Numbered from the stretch's first letter, positions 7,724-15,656 are shown. The stretch: DNA of 64,000 nucleotides from Rhizobium album (GCF_003122325.1 NZ_QFBC01000002.1:248001-312000); one strand, 5' to 3'. Translations and numbers: made by a program. Notes: generated from the sequence alone by a model not told the origin.

Positions 7724-8086
7724 TCAGGCAGCGGCGGCGAGGCTGCCGAAGGTCGCGGTGAGGATCTTGCGATCGAACGGCTTGAGCAGGAAGTCGTTGG
7801 CGCCGGCGCGCTTGCCGAGCATCATCTTCTTCAGGTCGGCCTCGACGACGCAATAATAGATGCGCACCGTGTTGCCGTTCGGCATGGCGCGGATGGTCGT
7901 CATCAGTTCGATGGCACCCTCCATCCCCGCATCGACGATCAGCAGGTTCGGCATCTCCACGCCGCAACGGCGAAGCACGTCCGCACTGGACTCTGCTTCC
8001 GAAACCAGAAAGCCGAGTTCGGACAGGATCCGCTTGCCGACCTTGCGAACGACATCGGACGTATCGGCGATCATCAAACGTTGCAT
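7724..8086 (-). CDS. Stand-alone receiver-domain response regulator
   Basis: A 120-residue CheY-like single receiver. Start ATG at 8086 has AAGGAG 6-7 bases upstream and gives the family N-terminus MQRLMIAD. D8 and the phospho-acceptor D52 (LLIVDAGM) and K102 (LLKPFD) are in place, but the usual Thr/Ser switch position about 22 residues before the Lys is Val80, and the neighbouring sequence is YYCVVEA. It may therefore signal atypically. It is between ctrA and chpT, 115 bp downstream of chpT on the same strand, suggesting but not proving a cell-cycle role. It is not obviously CpdR or DivK. Confidence 0.88.
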   Translation of the reverse strand: MQRLMIADTSDVVRKVGKRILSELGFLVSEAESSADVLRRCGVEMPNLLIVDAGMEGAIELMTTIRAMPNGNTVRIYYCVVEADLKKMMLGKRAGANDFLLKPFDRKILTATFGSLAAAA

Positions 8087-8201
8087 GCTCAACTCCTTCA
8101 TGCCGGAGGCGGACGCCTCCTGGACATGCCGCAGGATAACGTCCGCAAGGCTAAGAATTCGTTACGCAGACCATGCCGCCACGAAGAAACACAACTCTTG
8201 A

Positions 8202-8843
8202 TTAGCCGACCTTGGCGGTGAAGACGATGTGGTCGGGCGTGGCCTCGTGGGTCAGTTCCATGCCGGCTTCTTCGGCCAGCAGCACCGTGTAGTAGGGCTG
8301 GATCGAATGAGCGTCGATGGCTTCTTCGATCGTGCCGGAGCAAATTTCCACGAATTTTGGCGGCAGCCGCATCATCCGGCCCTTGGCGACGATGGTGAAG
8401 ACCGCGTCGAGTTCCGGGTTTTCCAGCGTGATATCGAGCGAGCCGCCGCGCGGAATGGCGCCATAGGCGACCAGGAAAAGATTCAGCAGCAGCTTGACGC
8501 GGTTCTTGGCGATGATGGCGCGCGGACCGTTCCAGATCACTTCCGTCTTCTTGTCGGCGCTGGCGAAATCCTTCGCCGCCTTTTCCGCCTCGCCGGTATC
8601 GATGGAGGCGCCGACCGAGCCGGAGGCACCGAAGGCAAGGCGGGCGAACTTCAGCCGGACCGACGCATTCAGCGCGCTGGTGCGGATGAGGTCCATCGCG
8701 TCGGCATCGGCGCCGCCTTCGTCGAGCAGTTCCAGGCCGTTGTTGATGGCGCCGACCGGCGAAATGACGTCGTGGCAGACGCGGCTGCAGAGCAGCGCGG
8801 CAAGATCAGGCCCGCTGAGCGTGAGATTGGGGTTCTTCGGCAT
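8202..8843 (-). CDS. chpT: Histidine phosphotransferase ChpT
   Basis: A 213-residue protein. The dimerisation/phosphotransfer helices carry the CSRVCHDVISPVGAINNGLELL motif near residues 17-40 with the phosphorylated His, followed by a degenerate Bergerat-like fold (NRVKLLLNLFLVAY, GGSLDITLE). This is the ChpT pattern: it relays phosphate from CckA to CtrA and CpdR. ATG at 8843 has AGGAGA 7-8 bases upstream; the longer open frame upstream is unrelated. The phosphorelay partner ctrA is 0.65 kb away on the opposite strand. Confidence 0.95.
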   Translation of the reverse strand: MPKNPNLTLSGPDLAALLCSRVCHDVISPVGAINNGLELLDEGGADADAMDLIRTSALNASVRLKFARLAFGASGSVGASIDTGEAEKAAKDFASADKKTEVIWNGPRAIIAKNRVKLLLNLFLVAYGAIPRGGSLDITLENPELDAVFTIVAKGRMMRLPPKFVEICSGTIEEAIDAHSIQPYYTVLLAEEAGMELTHEATPDHIVFTAKVG

Positions 8844-9049
8844 GGTGTTCTCCTGAATCTTTTCGATGCTCGTGCTGTTCTTCGCATGTGAAGATTGCGC
8901 GAAAATAGATCCCCGACGGCTGGCGGCCAAACGATGCAGAGCCTGCGCCTGCCGTCGCGATTGCTGCTGCGCCGGCTTGCCCGTCTGTGGCGTCGGTCGT
9001 CCTCCTGCCCGGTACGGGATTTCCAGCGCCATAAAGACACCATATTTGG

Positions 9050-9064
9050 TAAACCGATTGTTAA
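9050..9064. promoter_or_regulatory. Candidate CtrA box upstream of eipA
   Basis: TAAA-CCGATTG-TTAA, a one-mismatch match to the TTAA-N7-TTAA CtrA consensus, 72 bases before the eipA ATG in the chpT/eipA divergent region. In Brucella eipA is reported to be controlled directly by CtrA, which fits. Confidence 0.6.
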
Positions 9065-9135
9065 GTCGAACCGACCAAAATGCACCCACGCCATTCCGGG
9101 ATTCGATTTCCCACCGCGAGAGGACGGACCAAATC

Positions 9136-9726
9136 ATGCGCTTTGACCCCATTCGCAGCCTTGCAGGCATCCGGCTTGCCCTGACGGCTTTTGCGCTCGT
9201 GGCAGCCGCGCTGACGGCAAGACCGGCGCTCGCAGCCGACTCCAGCCAATACACCATGCAGGAAATCGTCGATGCCGGCCACGGCTTCTTCGGCTCGGCG
9301 ACCGGCGGCCTCGCCAAGGTGGTGGAGCGCGCCTTCCAGCAATACGGCCTGCCCAACGGCTATGTGCTCGGCCAGGAAGGCTCCGGCGCCTTCATCGCCG
9401 GCCTGACCTATGGCGAAGGCGAACTCTACACCAAGAATGCCGGCCAGCACCCGGTGTTCTGGCAAGGCCCCTCGCTCGGCATCGACTATGGCGGACAGGG
9501 CAGCCGCGCGATGATGCTGGTCTACAATCTCTCCAGCATCGAGGATCTCTACAAGCGCTTCGGCGGCGTCAGCGGCTCGGCCTTCGTCGTCGCCGGCGTC
9601 GGCATGACGGTGCTGCGCAACAACGACGTGGTGATCGTGCCGATCCGCACCGGCCTCGGCGCCCGCCTCGGCGTCAATGTCGGCTACCTCAAGGTGACCC
9701 GTTCGCCGACCTGGAACCCGTTCTGA
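9136..9726 (+). CDS. eipA: Periplasmic envelope integrity protein EipA (DUF1134)
   Basis: A 196-residue protein with a Sec signal peptide (hydrophobic segment about residues 12-32, cleavage near ALAAD) followed by the DUF1134 domain (YTMQEIVDAGHGFFGSATGG, GLTYGEGELYTKN, GPSLGIDYGGQGSR, KVTRSPTWNPF at the very end). In Brucella EipA is a small beta-barrel periplasmic protein needed for envelope stress resistance and virulence and is part of the CtrA regulon. Divergent from chpT, with a candidate CtrA box upstream. Confidence 0.92.
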   Translation: MRFDPIRSLAGIRLALTAFALVAAALTARPALAADSSQYTMQEIVDAGHGFFGSATGGLAKVVERAFQQYGLPNGYVLGQEGSGAFIAGLTYGEGELYTKNAGQHPVFWQGPSLGIDYGGQGSRAMMLVYNLSSIEDLYKRFGGVSGSAFVVAGVGMTVLRNNDVVIVPIRTGLGARLGVNVGYLKVTRSPTWNPF

Positions 9727-9772
9727 GGCGCTTTCCGCCTTCGACAAAAGAACGGCACCCCTGCTGTCCAAA

Positions 9773-9788
9773 AGTAACCGAAGTTACT
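9773..9788. repeat. Short inverted repeat after eipA
   Basis: AGTAAC-CGAA-GTTACT, a perfect 6-bp palindrome with a 4-base spacer, 47 bases after the eipA stop. It has no T-run. It lies just upstream of AT-rich TTAATCTTAAAC, so it may be an operator for the next gene as readily as a terminator. Confidence 0.4.
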
Positions 9789-9890
9789 GCCATTAATCTT
9801 AAACAGAGGGAATGCTTGCAGGTGAAGGCCGCTCATGTTTTATGATCGGCATTGTTAAGCAGGCGTAAATATCCAGCCGATGGTCGCACC

Positions 9891-11078
9891 GTGATCCAAT
9901 ACGCTATCCTGTTCGGACTTGGTTTCTTGAGCGCGGTCCTCGTCGTCCTGCTGCTGGCGCCGATCGTTCTGCGCCGCGTTATCTGGTTCACCGAACGCCG
10001 GCTCAGGGCCACCATGCCGCTCAGCCCGCAGGAAATCCGCGCCCAGAAGGACATGGCCCGGGCGGTCTATGCCGCGGAAAACGCCAAGATCGGCCAGGAC
10101 CTCATCCGCGAGCGCGAAAAGGCGCTCAACATCCAGCTTCGCAACGAAAACCTCTTGAAGGACGCCGGTCGCCTGCAATCGGAAAATGCCGAGTTGCAGA
10201 TGCAGATCAGCGAGATGAACGTCGAGGCCGCCGACATGCGCTCGCGCCTGCGCCGCGAGGACAGTTATGCCGACCAGCTGAAGGGCAAGCTGAAGGATGC
10301 CGAAGATATCGGCGCGGCGAAGAACGAAGAAATCCAGACGCTGAACCGGCGGATCAACAAGCTCATCGCCGACATCGACAACCTCAAGATCGATCTTGCA
10401 GCCTCCGGCACGATGACCGAAACCGCCCAGTCGCGCATCGCCTCGCTGCGCGACGAACGCGACTCGCTGCGCCACGACCTCAAGCTGATGACGCAGCGCG
10501 CCAAGGATGCCGAGATGCGGCTGTCGAAGGAAGAGCAGAGGGCCTTGCGGCTGGAGGAACGCCTCATGCGCGAACAGACCCTCAACGCCGACCGCGAAGG
10601 CCTGCTGGAACGGCGCACCCAGGACAATACCCGCCTCAAGGAGCGGCTGAAGAAAAGCAGCTCCGAGTTGCGCGAGGCCAACAAGGCACTGCGTATCGCA
10701 GCCATCGAAATGCCCGGCATCAGCAAAAGCCGGAAGGCGGCGGCCAAGGAAATCGCCGTCGAAACCCAGATGCACGCTGCCGAGGCAAACGCTTACACCA
10801 GCGAGCAACTGGCCGAAGACCTGCGCGGCGAAAATGCCGCGCTCAGCGAGCGGCTGCGCCAGGCTCGCACGCCGGAGCAGGACGAGGCGCTGCGCGTCGA
10901 AATCGCCTCGCTTGCCGTCAGGATGGTGGCGCTGACCGCGATGAAGGAAGGCTCCGCTTCCCCCATCCACGCGATCCTCAAGACAGGCATGAGCACGAAC
11001 AAGGGGAATCCGGATAGCCTCGCGGAACGCATTGCGCATGCGATGACGAGCGAAGGCGCCTCCGCCGACCTGGTGTGA
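9891..11078 (+). CDS. Membrane-anchored coiled-coil protein, function unknown
   Basis: A 395-residue protein from the GTG at 9891 (a TTG at 9852 would add 13 residues). One N-terminal membrane segment (QYAILFGLGFLSAVLVVLLLAPIVL) is followed by about 250 residues of charged heptad-rich coiled coil (LQSENAELQMQISEM, DRDSLRHDLKLMTQ-like) and a C-terminal helical part (ALRVEIASLAVRMVALTAM). I do not recognise a named family. The layout, with a short outside tail and a long cytosolic coiled coil, recalls scaffold or polarity factors, but that is only a guess. It follows eipA by 164 bp on the same strand and ends in a tandem repeat array. Confidence 0.8.
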   Translation: MIQYAILFGLGFLSAVLVVLLLAPIVLRRVIWFTERRLRATMPLSPQEIRAQKDMARAVYAAENAKIGQDLIREREKALNIQLRNENLLKDAGRLQSENAELQMQISEMNVEAADMRSRLRREDSYADQLKGKLKDAEDIGAAKNEEIQTLNRRINKLIADIDNLKIDLAASGTMTETAQSRIASLRDERDSLRHDLKLMTQRAKDAEMRLSKEEQRALRLEERLMREQTLNADREGLLERRTQDNTRLKERLKKSSSELREANKALRIAAIEMPGISKSRKAAAKEIAVETQMHAAEANAYTSEQLAEDLRGENAALSERLRQARTPEQDEALRVEIASLAVRMVALTAMKEGSASPIHAILKTGMSTNKGNPDSLAERIAHAMTSEGASADLV

Positions 11079-11138
11079 CGGCGGCGCCCTGTCTCGGCGG
11101 CCAAGTCGGCTGAAACTGCTCTATCCCATTGTTTTTCC

Positions 11139-11434
11139 GCAATTCCAGGCGCAAAACCGCTGCGCACTTTTGCTGGAATTGCTCTATCTCTTTCTTTCTC
11201 CGCAATTCCGGACGCAAAACCGCTACGCACTTTTGCTGGAATTGCTCTATCTCTTTCTTTCTCCGCAATTCCGGACGCAAAACCGCTACGCACTTTTGCT
11301 GGAATTGCTCTATCTCTTTCTTTCTCCGCAATTCCGGACGCAAAACCGCTGCGCACTTTTGCTGGAATTGCTCTATCTCTTTCTTTCTCCGCAATTCCGG
11401 ACGCAAAACCGCTACGCACTTTTGCTGGAATTGC
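11139..11434. repeat. Five tandem 63-bp units, each with a 44-bp palindrome
   Basis: Copies begin at 11139, 11202, 11265, 11328 and 11391. Each 44-base core is GCAATTCC-N4-GCAAAA-N11-TTTTGC-N-GGAATTGC, forming a two-part hairpin, and neighbouring cores are joined by a 19-base pyrimidine-rich spacer (TCTATCTCTTTCTTTCTCC). Copies 2, 3 and 5 have CGCTACGC in the loop and copies 1 and 4 CGCTGCGC. A partial arm precedes copy 1 near 11115. The array sits between convergent genes, ending 1 bp before the stop codon of the methyltransferase gene, so it is probably transcribed from both sides. Confidence 0.95.
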
Positions 11435-11435
11435 T

Positions 11436-12260
11436 CTAGACCCGTTTCATCGCCGAGGCGATCTGATAGAGCGCGATGCCAGTCGCCGTTGCGACATTCA
11501 GGCTATCCAGCCCAGCCATCTGCGGCACACGGGCGCTGTGGAAACGGCCCAATATCTCCGCTGGCAGCCCCTCGCCTTCCGTTCCGAGCACCAGCGCGGT
11601 CCTGGCCGAAGGCTGCACGGCGCGGATATCCGTCGCCCCGTTCGGCGACAGCGCCCAGACGGAAAAATTCCGCTCTGCGAGCGCGGTCAGAAGCTGCAGG
11701 GCGCTGCCTTCCCGGCGAAACGGCACCGACAGGACGGAGCCGACCGAGACCCGCAGCGATTTGCGATAGAGCGGATCACAGCAGGTTTCGTCGAGCAGCA
11801 CCGCATCGGCCCCGAAGGCGGCGGCGTTGCGAAAGATGGCGCCGATATTGTCGTGGTTGGAAATGTTGCAGCCGACCACCACCAGCGCCTCCGCCGGCAG
11901 CGTCGCCACGAAGGCATCCACCGGCGAAACCTCCAGCCGCCGGCCGAGCGCCAGCACGCCGCGATGCAGATCGAAACCGACGATGGCGTTCAGCACATCG
12001 CGCTCGGCGACATGGACCGGCACATCGGGCGGCAAAACTTCCAGCAGATCGGAAATCCCGGCGACGCGATTTTTCAAAAGCAGCAGTTTTTCGGCCGCCA
12101 CCCCGCGCCCGGCCGCATGGGCGGCGGCGAGCATGCGCAACACCACCGTTCCCTCTGCGATGAAACGCCCCTGCCGGCCGGTCAGATCCCGTTCGCGAAT
12201 GTCGCGGAACTCCGCGATGCGCGGATCGTCCGCGTCGTCGATCGGGATCAGCGTACCCAT
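11436..12260 (-). CDS. TrmH/SpoU family RNA 2'-O-methyltransferase
   Basis: A 274-residue SPOUT methyltransferase. Signature motifs are in order: motif 1 NISNHDNIGAIFRNAAAFGADAVLLD (residues about 132-157), motif 2 LVLGTEGEGLP (about 222-232) and motif 3 LDSLNVATATGIALYQI (about 251-267), which make the trefoil-knot SAM site. An N-terminal substrate-binding extension precedes it (RQGRFIAEGTVVLRML). The target RNA position cannot be told from sequence. Start ATG at 12260 follows the upstream small membrane protein gene by 7 bp, so they form an operon. Its stop codon abuts the tandem palindromes. Confidence 0.93.
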   Translation of the reverse strand: MGTLIPIDDADDPRIAEFRDIRERDLTGRQGRFIAEGTVVLRMLAAAHAAGRGVAAEKLLLLKNRVAGISDLLEVLPPDVPVHVAERDVLNAIVGFDLHRGVLALGRRLEVSPVDAFVATLPAEALVVVGCNISNHDNIGAIFRNAAAFGADAVLLDETCCDPLYRKSLRVSVGSVLSVPFRREGSALQLLTALAERNFSVWALSPNGATDIRAVQPSARTALVLGTEGEGLPAEILGRFHSARVPQMAGLDSLNVATATGIALYQIASAMKRV

Positions 12261-12267
12261 GGCGCCG

Positions 12268-12651
12268 TCAGTTGCCGGTAATGGCGATGTCGGCGACGAT
12301 GCGGCCGACGGTGGCGTCGAAGACCAGCGCCTTGCGCTGCCCGTCGGCCAGGCGGCCGTAGAACAGGATCTGGTTGCCGGACAGGCTGGTGTTTTCGACG
12401 ACGAAGCCTGAGGGCAAGGCGACGGTCGCCGCCAGCGGCTGCTCGGACGGCACGCTGAGGCCGCTGGACGCCACCGGCGTCTCGGGCGTGCGCTGCGTTA
12501 CCTTGTAGACAATGGCGGCAAGGACAGCCATAAGCATCACACCCATGATGCCCGCCGAGACGAGTTGCAGACGCACCATCTTGCGCCGGACATTTTCCAT
12601 GACCGGATCGAGCGGCTTTTCTTCCTGTTCGTCTGGTTCGACATTTGACAT
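12268..12651 (-). CDS. Small single-pass membrane protein (DUF6476-like)
   Basis: A 127-residue protein from the ATG at 12651. An acidic N-terminus (MSNVEPDEQEEKPLDPVMENVRRK, shown in part) precedes one membrane segment (LVSAGIMGVMLMAVLAAIVY) and a C-terminal beta-rich part with LPSGFVVENTSLSG and LVFDATVGRIVADIAI. Similar proteins are found beside rluD in many rhizobia and are listed as DUF6476; no function is known. It is divergent from rluD across 155 bp and directly upstream of the TrmH-type gene. Confidence 0.75.
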   Translation of the reverse strand: MSNVEPDEQEEKPLDPVMENVRRKMVRLQLVSAGIMGVMLMAVLAAIVYKVTQRTPETPVASSGLSVPSEQPLAATVALPSGFVVENTSLSGNQILFYGRLADGQRKALVFDATVGRIVADIAITGN

Positions 12652-12806
12652 GACTGGTGTCTCTGTAACTGACGGCCGCAAGGAAAGGTGCCCTTCCCTG
12701 ATGCGGACGCCGAGCTCAGGGAAGACCAGCCACGGGACATGGCTGTAACGATGCGACAACCGGCCCACCGGGCCTTTCGCAGTCAGCCACCGGTGGCATA
12801 CCCGGG

Positions 12807-13838
12807 ATGACTGCAATGACCGACCCCTTTAAACAAGCCGGCGACAATAGAAAAGTCCTTGAAGCCGATGAATCCGCCGAAGGACGGCTCGATGCCTGGC
12901 TGACGGCGACACTTTCGGGCGAATTTTCCCGCAACCGCATCAAATCGCTGATCGAGGAAGGCGCCGTGACGCTGAACGGCGCGGTGGTGACCGAGCCGAA
13001 AAAGAAGATCCGCACCGGCGATACCGTCGTCATCGACCTTCCCGAGCCGGAGGACCCGGAGCCGAAGGGCGAGGATATCCCGCTCGACGTGCTCTACGAG
13101 GACAATGACGTGATCGTGCTCGTCAAGCCCGCCGGCCTCGTCGTCCATCCGGGCGCCGGCAACTGGACGGGCACGCTGGTCAACGCCCTCATCCATCATT
13201 GCGGCGACAGCCTTTCGGGCATCGGCGGCGTCAAGCGGCCGGGCATCGTCCACCGGCTGGACAAGGATACAACCGGAGTGATGGTGGTCGCCAAGAACGA
13301 TATCGCCCACCGCCACCTGGCCGACCAGTTCGCCGACCACGGCCGCAGCGGCCCGCTGGAGCGCGCCTACCAGGCCATCGTCTGGGGCCGGCCGCGCCAC
13401 CTGCAGGGCACGATCGACGCGCCGCTCGGCCGCGCCGGCGACCGCACCAAGCGCGCCGTCAAGCGCGAGGAAAGCGACGACGCCCGCGAGGCGATCACCC
13501 ACTACACGGTGCTCGAGCGCTTCCACGAGCGCCCCGACGCCACCGCGCTGGCCGCGCTGGTCGAGTGCCGGCTGGAAACCGGCCGCACCCACCAGATCCG
13601 CGTGCACATGGCCCATATCGGCCATCCGCTGATCGGCGATGCCGATTACGGCGCCGCTTTCAAGACCAAGGCAAACCTGCTGCCGGACGATGCCAAGGCG
13701 GTGGTGAACCGCTTCCACCGCCAGGCGCTGCATGCCTACCTCCTGCAGTTCGAGCACCCGCGCACCGGCGAGACCATGCATTTCGAGGCCCCTTTGCCCG
13801 ACGACCTGCAGGAACTGGCAGACGCCTTGCGCAACTGA
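12807..13838 (+). CDS. rluD: RluA/RluD family 23S rRNA pseudouridine synthase
   Basis: A 343-residue protein. An S4 RNA-binding domain (residues about 22-80: RLDAWLTATLSGEFSRNRIKSLIEEGAV) precedes the catalytic domain with the signature PGIVHRLDKDTTGVMVVAKN (about 148-167, catalytic Asp in RLDKDTTG) and RTHQIRVHMAHIGHPLIGD near the end. RluD converts uridines of helix 69 of 23S rRNA; assignment to RluD rather than RluC rests on length and S4 domain. The ATG at 12816 is an alternative start. It stands alone. Confidence 0.93.
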   Translation: MTAMTDPFKQAGDNRKVLEADESAEGRLDAWLTATLSGEFSRNRIKSLIEEGAVTLNGAVVTEPKKKIRTGDTVVIDLPEPEDPEPKGEDIPLDVLYEDNDVIVLVKPAGLVVHPGAGNWTGTLVNALIHHCGDSLSGIGGVKRPGIVHRLDKDTTGVMVVAKNDIAHRHLADQFADHGRSGPLERAYQAIVWGRPRHLQGTIDAPLGRAGDRTKRAVKREESDDAREAITHYTVLERFHERPDATALAALVECRLETGRTHQIRVHMAHIGHPLIGDADYGAAFKTKANLLPDDAKAVVNRFHRQALHAYLLQFEHPRTGETMHFEAPLPDDLQELADALRN

Positions 13839-13850
13839 CGCACTCAGGCA

Positions 13851-13869
13851 AAAGGCTTTTTCGGCCTTT
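13851..13869. terminator. Small hairpin between convergent rluD and EamA genes
   Basis: AAAGGC (13851-13856) and GCCTTT (13864-13869) flank a T-rich loop; either strand ends in a short T-run. A weak bidirectional terminator is plausible. Confidence 0.4.
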
Positions 13870-13887
13870 CCCCGGCGGTCGCCACGA

Positions 13888-14763
13888 TCAGGCAGCCGCC
13901 GTTTCCGTCGACCGACGGCGGATATCCGCCAGCACATGCAGGCAGACCGCCGCGACGACGACGGCGCCGCCGATCATGGTGACGGCGTCGAGGCGTTCGT
14001 TGAACAGCAGCCATACCCATAACGGCGCCAGCGGCGCATCGAGCGCGCCGATCAGTGCCGTCTCCACCGGCGGCAGCAACCGCGCGCCGTAAAGCAGCAA
14101 CCCCAGGCCAAACGCAAAGCCGAAGATGCCGAACAGCGCGACGATGGCGATATCGCCGGTTGCCGCCGCCAGCGGCGTTGCGAAAGGCAAGGTCACCAGT
14201 GATCCCAGAACCGCCGAGATTCCCGCCGACATCAGCACCGGCGTATCCGGAAACCGGCGCATGAGAATGTTCGTCAGCGCCATGCAGATCGTCATCAGCA
14301 CGGCCAGAAAATCCCCGAACAGCCCGCCGGTGCCGCCAGTGCCGACCATCAACGCGACACCCGCCAATGCGGCCAGGCTGGCGACGATGGCGCCGCGGCC
14401 CGGCCGCTCGCTCAACAGAAAGAAACCGAAGGCCGCCGAGACGAAAGGAGCTGTTGCAAAGATGATCGCCACATGCGCAACGCTGGTGCGATGCAGCGCG
14501 GTGATGAAAAAGATCATGCTTGCCGTGGTCAGCAGGCAGATGGCCCAGCCGGGCGGTCCCAGGCGAAAGAAATCGCGCCGTGCCTGGCGCGGTGCCAGAA
14601 GCAGGAGCGCTGCCAGCAGCACGGCCCCGCCCCAGACACCCCGCCAGAACAGGATCGTCGCGCTGTCCATCGCCACCAGCCGGGTCATCACCCCCGCCGT
14701 GCTCAGGAGAACGGTCGAGACCAAAACGGTCGTCAGTCCGATGACATAGGGCGAGAATTTCAT
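13888..14763 (-). CDS. EamA/DMT-type transporter
   Basis: A 291-residue protein with ten hydrophobic segments arranged as two EamA repeats; LFWRGVWGGAVLLAA and FVSAAFGFFLLSERP in the first and ALIGALDAPLAPLWVWLLFNER in the second are typical. The family exports or imports small metabolites; the substrate cannot be deduced. ATG at 14763 was chosen (an upstream TTG at 14790 is possible). It is divergent from a WYL regulator with a palindrome between them, so the regulator may control it. Confidence 0.9.
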   Translation of the reverse strand: MKFSPYVIGLTTVLVSTVLLSTAGVMTRLVAMDSATILFWRGVWGGAVLLAALLLLAPRQARRDFFRLGPPGWAICLLTTASMIFFITALHRTSVAHVAIIFATAPFVSAAFGFFLLSERPGRGAIVASLAALAGVALMVGTGGTGGLFGDFLAVLMTICMALTNILMRRFPDTPVLMSAGISAVLGSLVTLPFATPLAAATGDIAIVALFGIFGFAFGLGLLLYGARLLPPVETALIGALDAPLAPLWVWLLFNERLDAVTMIGGAVVVAAVCLHVLADIRRRSTETAAA

Positions 14764-14817
14764 GATGGATCCGGCAGTTCGAAGAGACAATCGGCAGATG
14801 GCCTATCAGATCCCTGC

Positions 14818-14833
14818 TGACAACATGCTGTCA
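14818..14833. promoter_or_regulatory. Candidate operator for the WYL regulator
   Basis: Inverted repeat TGACA-ACATGC-TGTCA lies 40 bases ahead of the WYL gene start and 55 bases ahead of the EamA gene start. A palindrome in a short divergent region between a regulator and a transporter is a common autoregulatory layout. Confidence 0.5.
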
Positions 14834-14872
14834 ACACTGTTCAATCCCCAGTGATGTTTCGGAGGATGGGTG

Positions 14873-15613
14873 ATGGCACGGTCGGCAAGGATGTTCGAGA
14901 TTATCCAGATGTTGCGGACGGCCCAGGCGCCGCTGACCGCCGAAGAAATCGCCCGGCGGCTGGAGGTGAACAAACGCACGGTCTACCGCGACATCGCCGC
15001 GCTGCAGGCGACACGCGTGCCGGTCGAAGGTGCTGCCGGCATCGGTTACGTGCTGCGCAACGGCTTCGATCTGCCGCCGCTGATGTTCACGCCCGAAGAA
15101 ATCGAGGCGATCACCGTCGGCCTGTCTCTGATCGCCCGCACCGGTGACCGCAGCCTGGAAGCGGCCGGCGCCAACGCCATCGCCAAGATCGACGCCGTCC
15201 TGCCGCCGCCCCGGCCGTCGGTCGCCCAGACGCACCTGTTCGTTTCCCCCTGGCACGCCATTCCGGCTGCGAAAGTCAGCATGCGGCTGATCCGCCAGGC
15301 AATCCGCGAAGAGCGCAAGCTCAAGCTGCGCTATCGCGACCAGGCCGATAGCTTGACGGAACGTATCGTCTGCCCGCTTGCCATCGTCTATTATATCGAG
15401 GGCGTGCTGCTGGCCGGCTTCTGCGAGTTGCGCAACGGCTTCCGCCACTTCCGTCAGGACCGCATCGAGGCGTGCGACGTGCTGGACATCGACTTCGGCG
15501 ACACCGGCGCAGGATTGCGCAAGCAATGGCGGGAAACCCATGATATCTTCTATTACGAACGTCAAAGAGGTGCACCCGGCAAGCCGGAACATGACAAATC
15601 CGTAATGATATAA
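14873..15613 (+). CDS. HTH-WYL transcriptional regulator (YafY type)
   Basis: A 246-residue protein. An N-terminal winged helix (RMFEIIQMLRTAQAPLTAEEIARRL, NKRTVYRDIAAL) is followed by a WYL domain (LKLRYRDQADSLTERIVCPLAIVYY, LAGFCELRNGFRHFRQDRI), the usual YafY order. WYL domains sense small or nucleic-acid ligands. ATG at 14873 has GGAGGA 6 bases upstream and follows an in-frame GTG at 14870. Divergent from the EamA transporter across a 109-bp region with a palindrome. Confidence 0.92.
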   Translation: MARSARMFEIIQMLRTAQAPLTAEEIARRLEVNKRTVYRDIAALQATRVPVEGAAGIGYVLRNGFDLPPLMFTPEEIEAITVGLSLIARTGDRSLEAAGANAIAKIDAVLPPPRPSVAQTHLFVSPWHAIPAAKVSMRLIRQAIREERKLKLRYRDQADSLTERIVCPLAIVYYIEGVLLAGFCELRNGFRHFRQDRIEACDVLDIDFGDTGAGLRKQWRETHDIFYYERQRGAPGKPEHDKSVMI

Positions 15614-15627
15614 CGCATCCGTGATCC

Positions 15628-15656
15628 CTTGAATCACGGTTCTGCCGCACTTATCT
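15628..15656 (+). promoter_or_regulatory. rpoH: Candidate promoter of rpoH
   Basis: CTTGAA (15628-15633), 17-base spacer, TTATCT (15651-15656), about 108 bases before the rpoH ATG. The CTTGAA element fits both the rhizobial housekeeping -35 and the heat-shock -35; preceding CC gives CCCTTGAA, which leans toward heat-shock type. Confidence 0.45.

Noticed and set aside
11139-11434. CRISPR array
   Set aside because: Repeats are regular, but the spacers between them are identical, not unique, and no cas genes are present.
11129-12163. Open frame encoding repeated 21-residue blocks (LELLYLFLSPQFRTQNR type)
   Set aside because: The 63-base period is a multiple of three, so the tandem palindromes read openly in several frames on both strands. 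The palindromic DNA structure explains the pattern better than a protein repeat.
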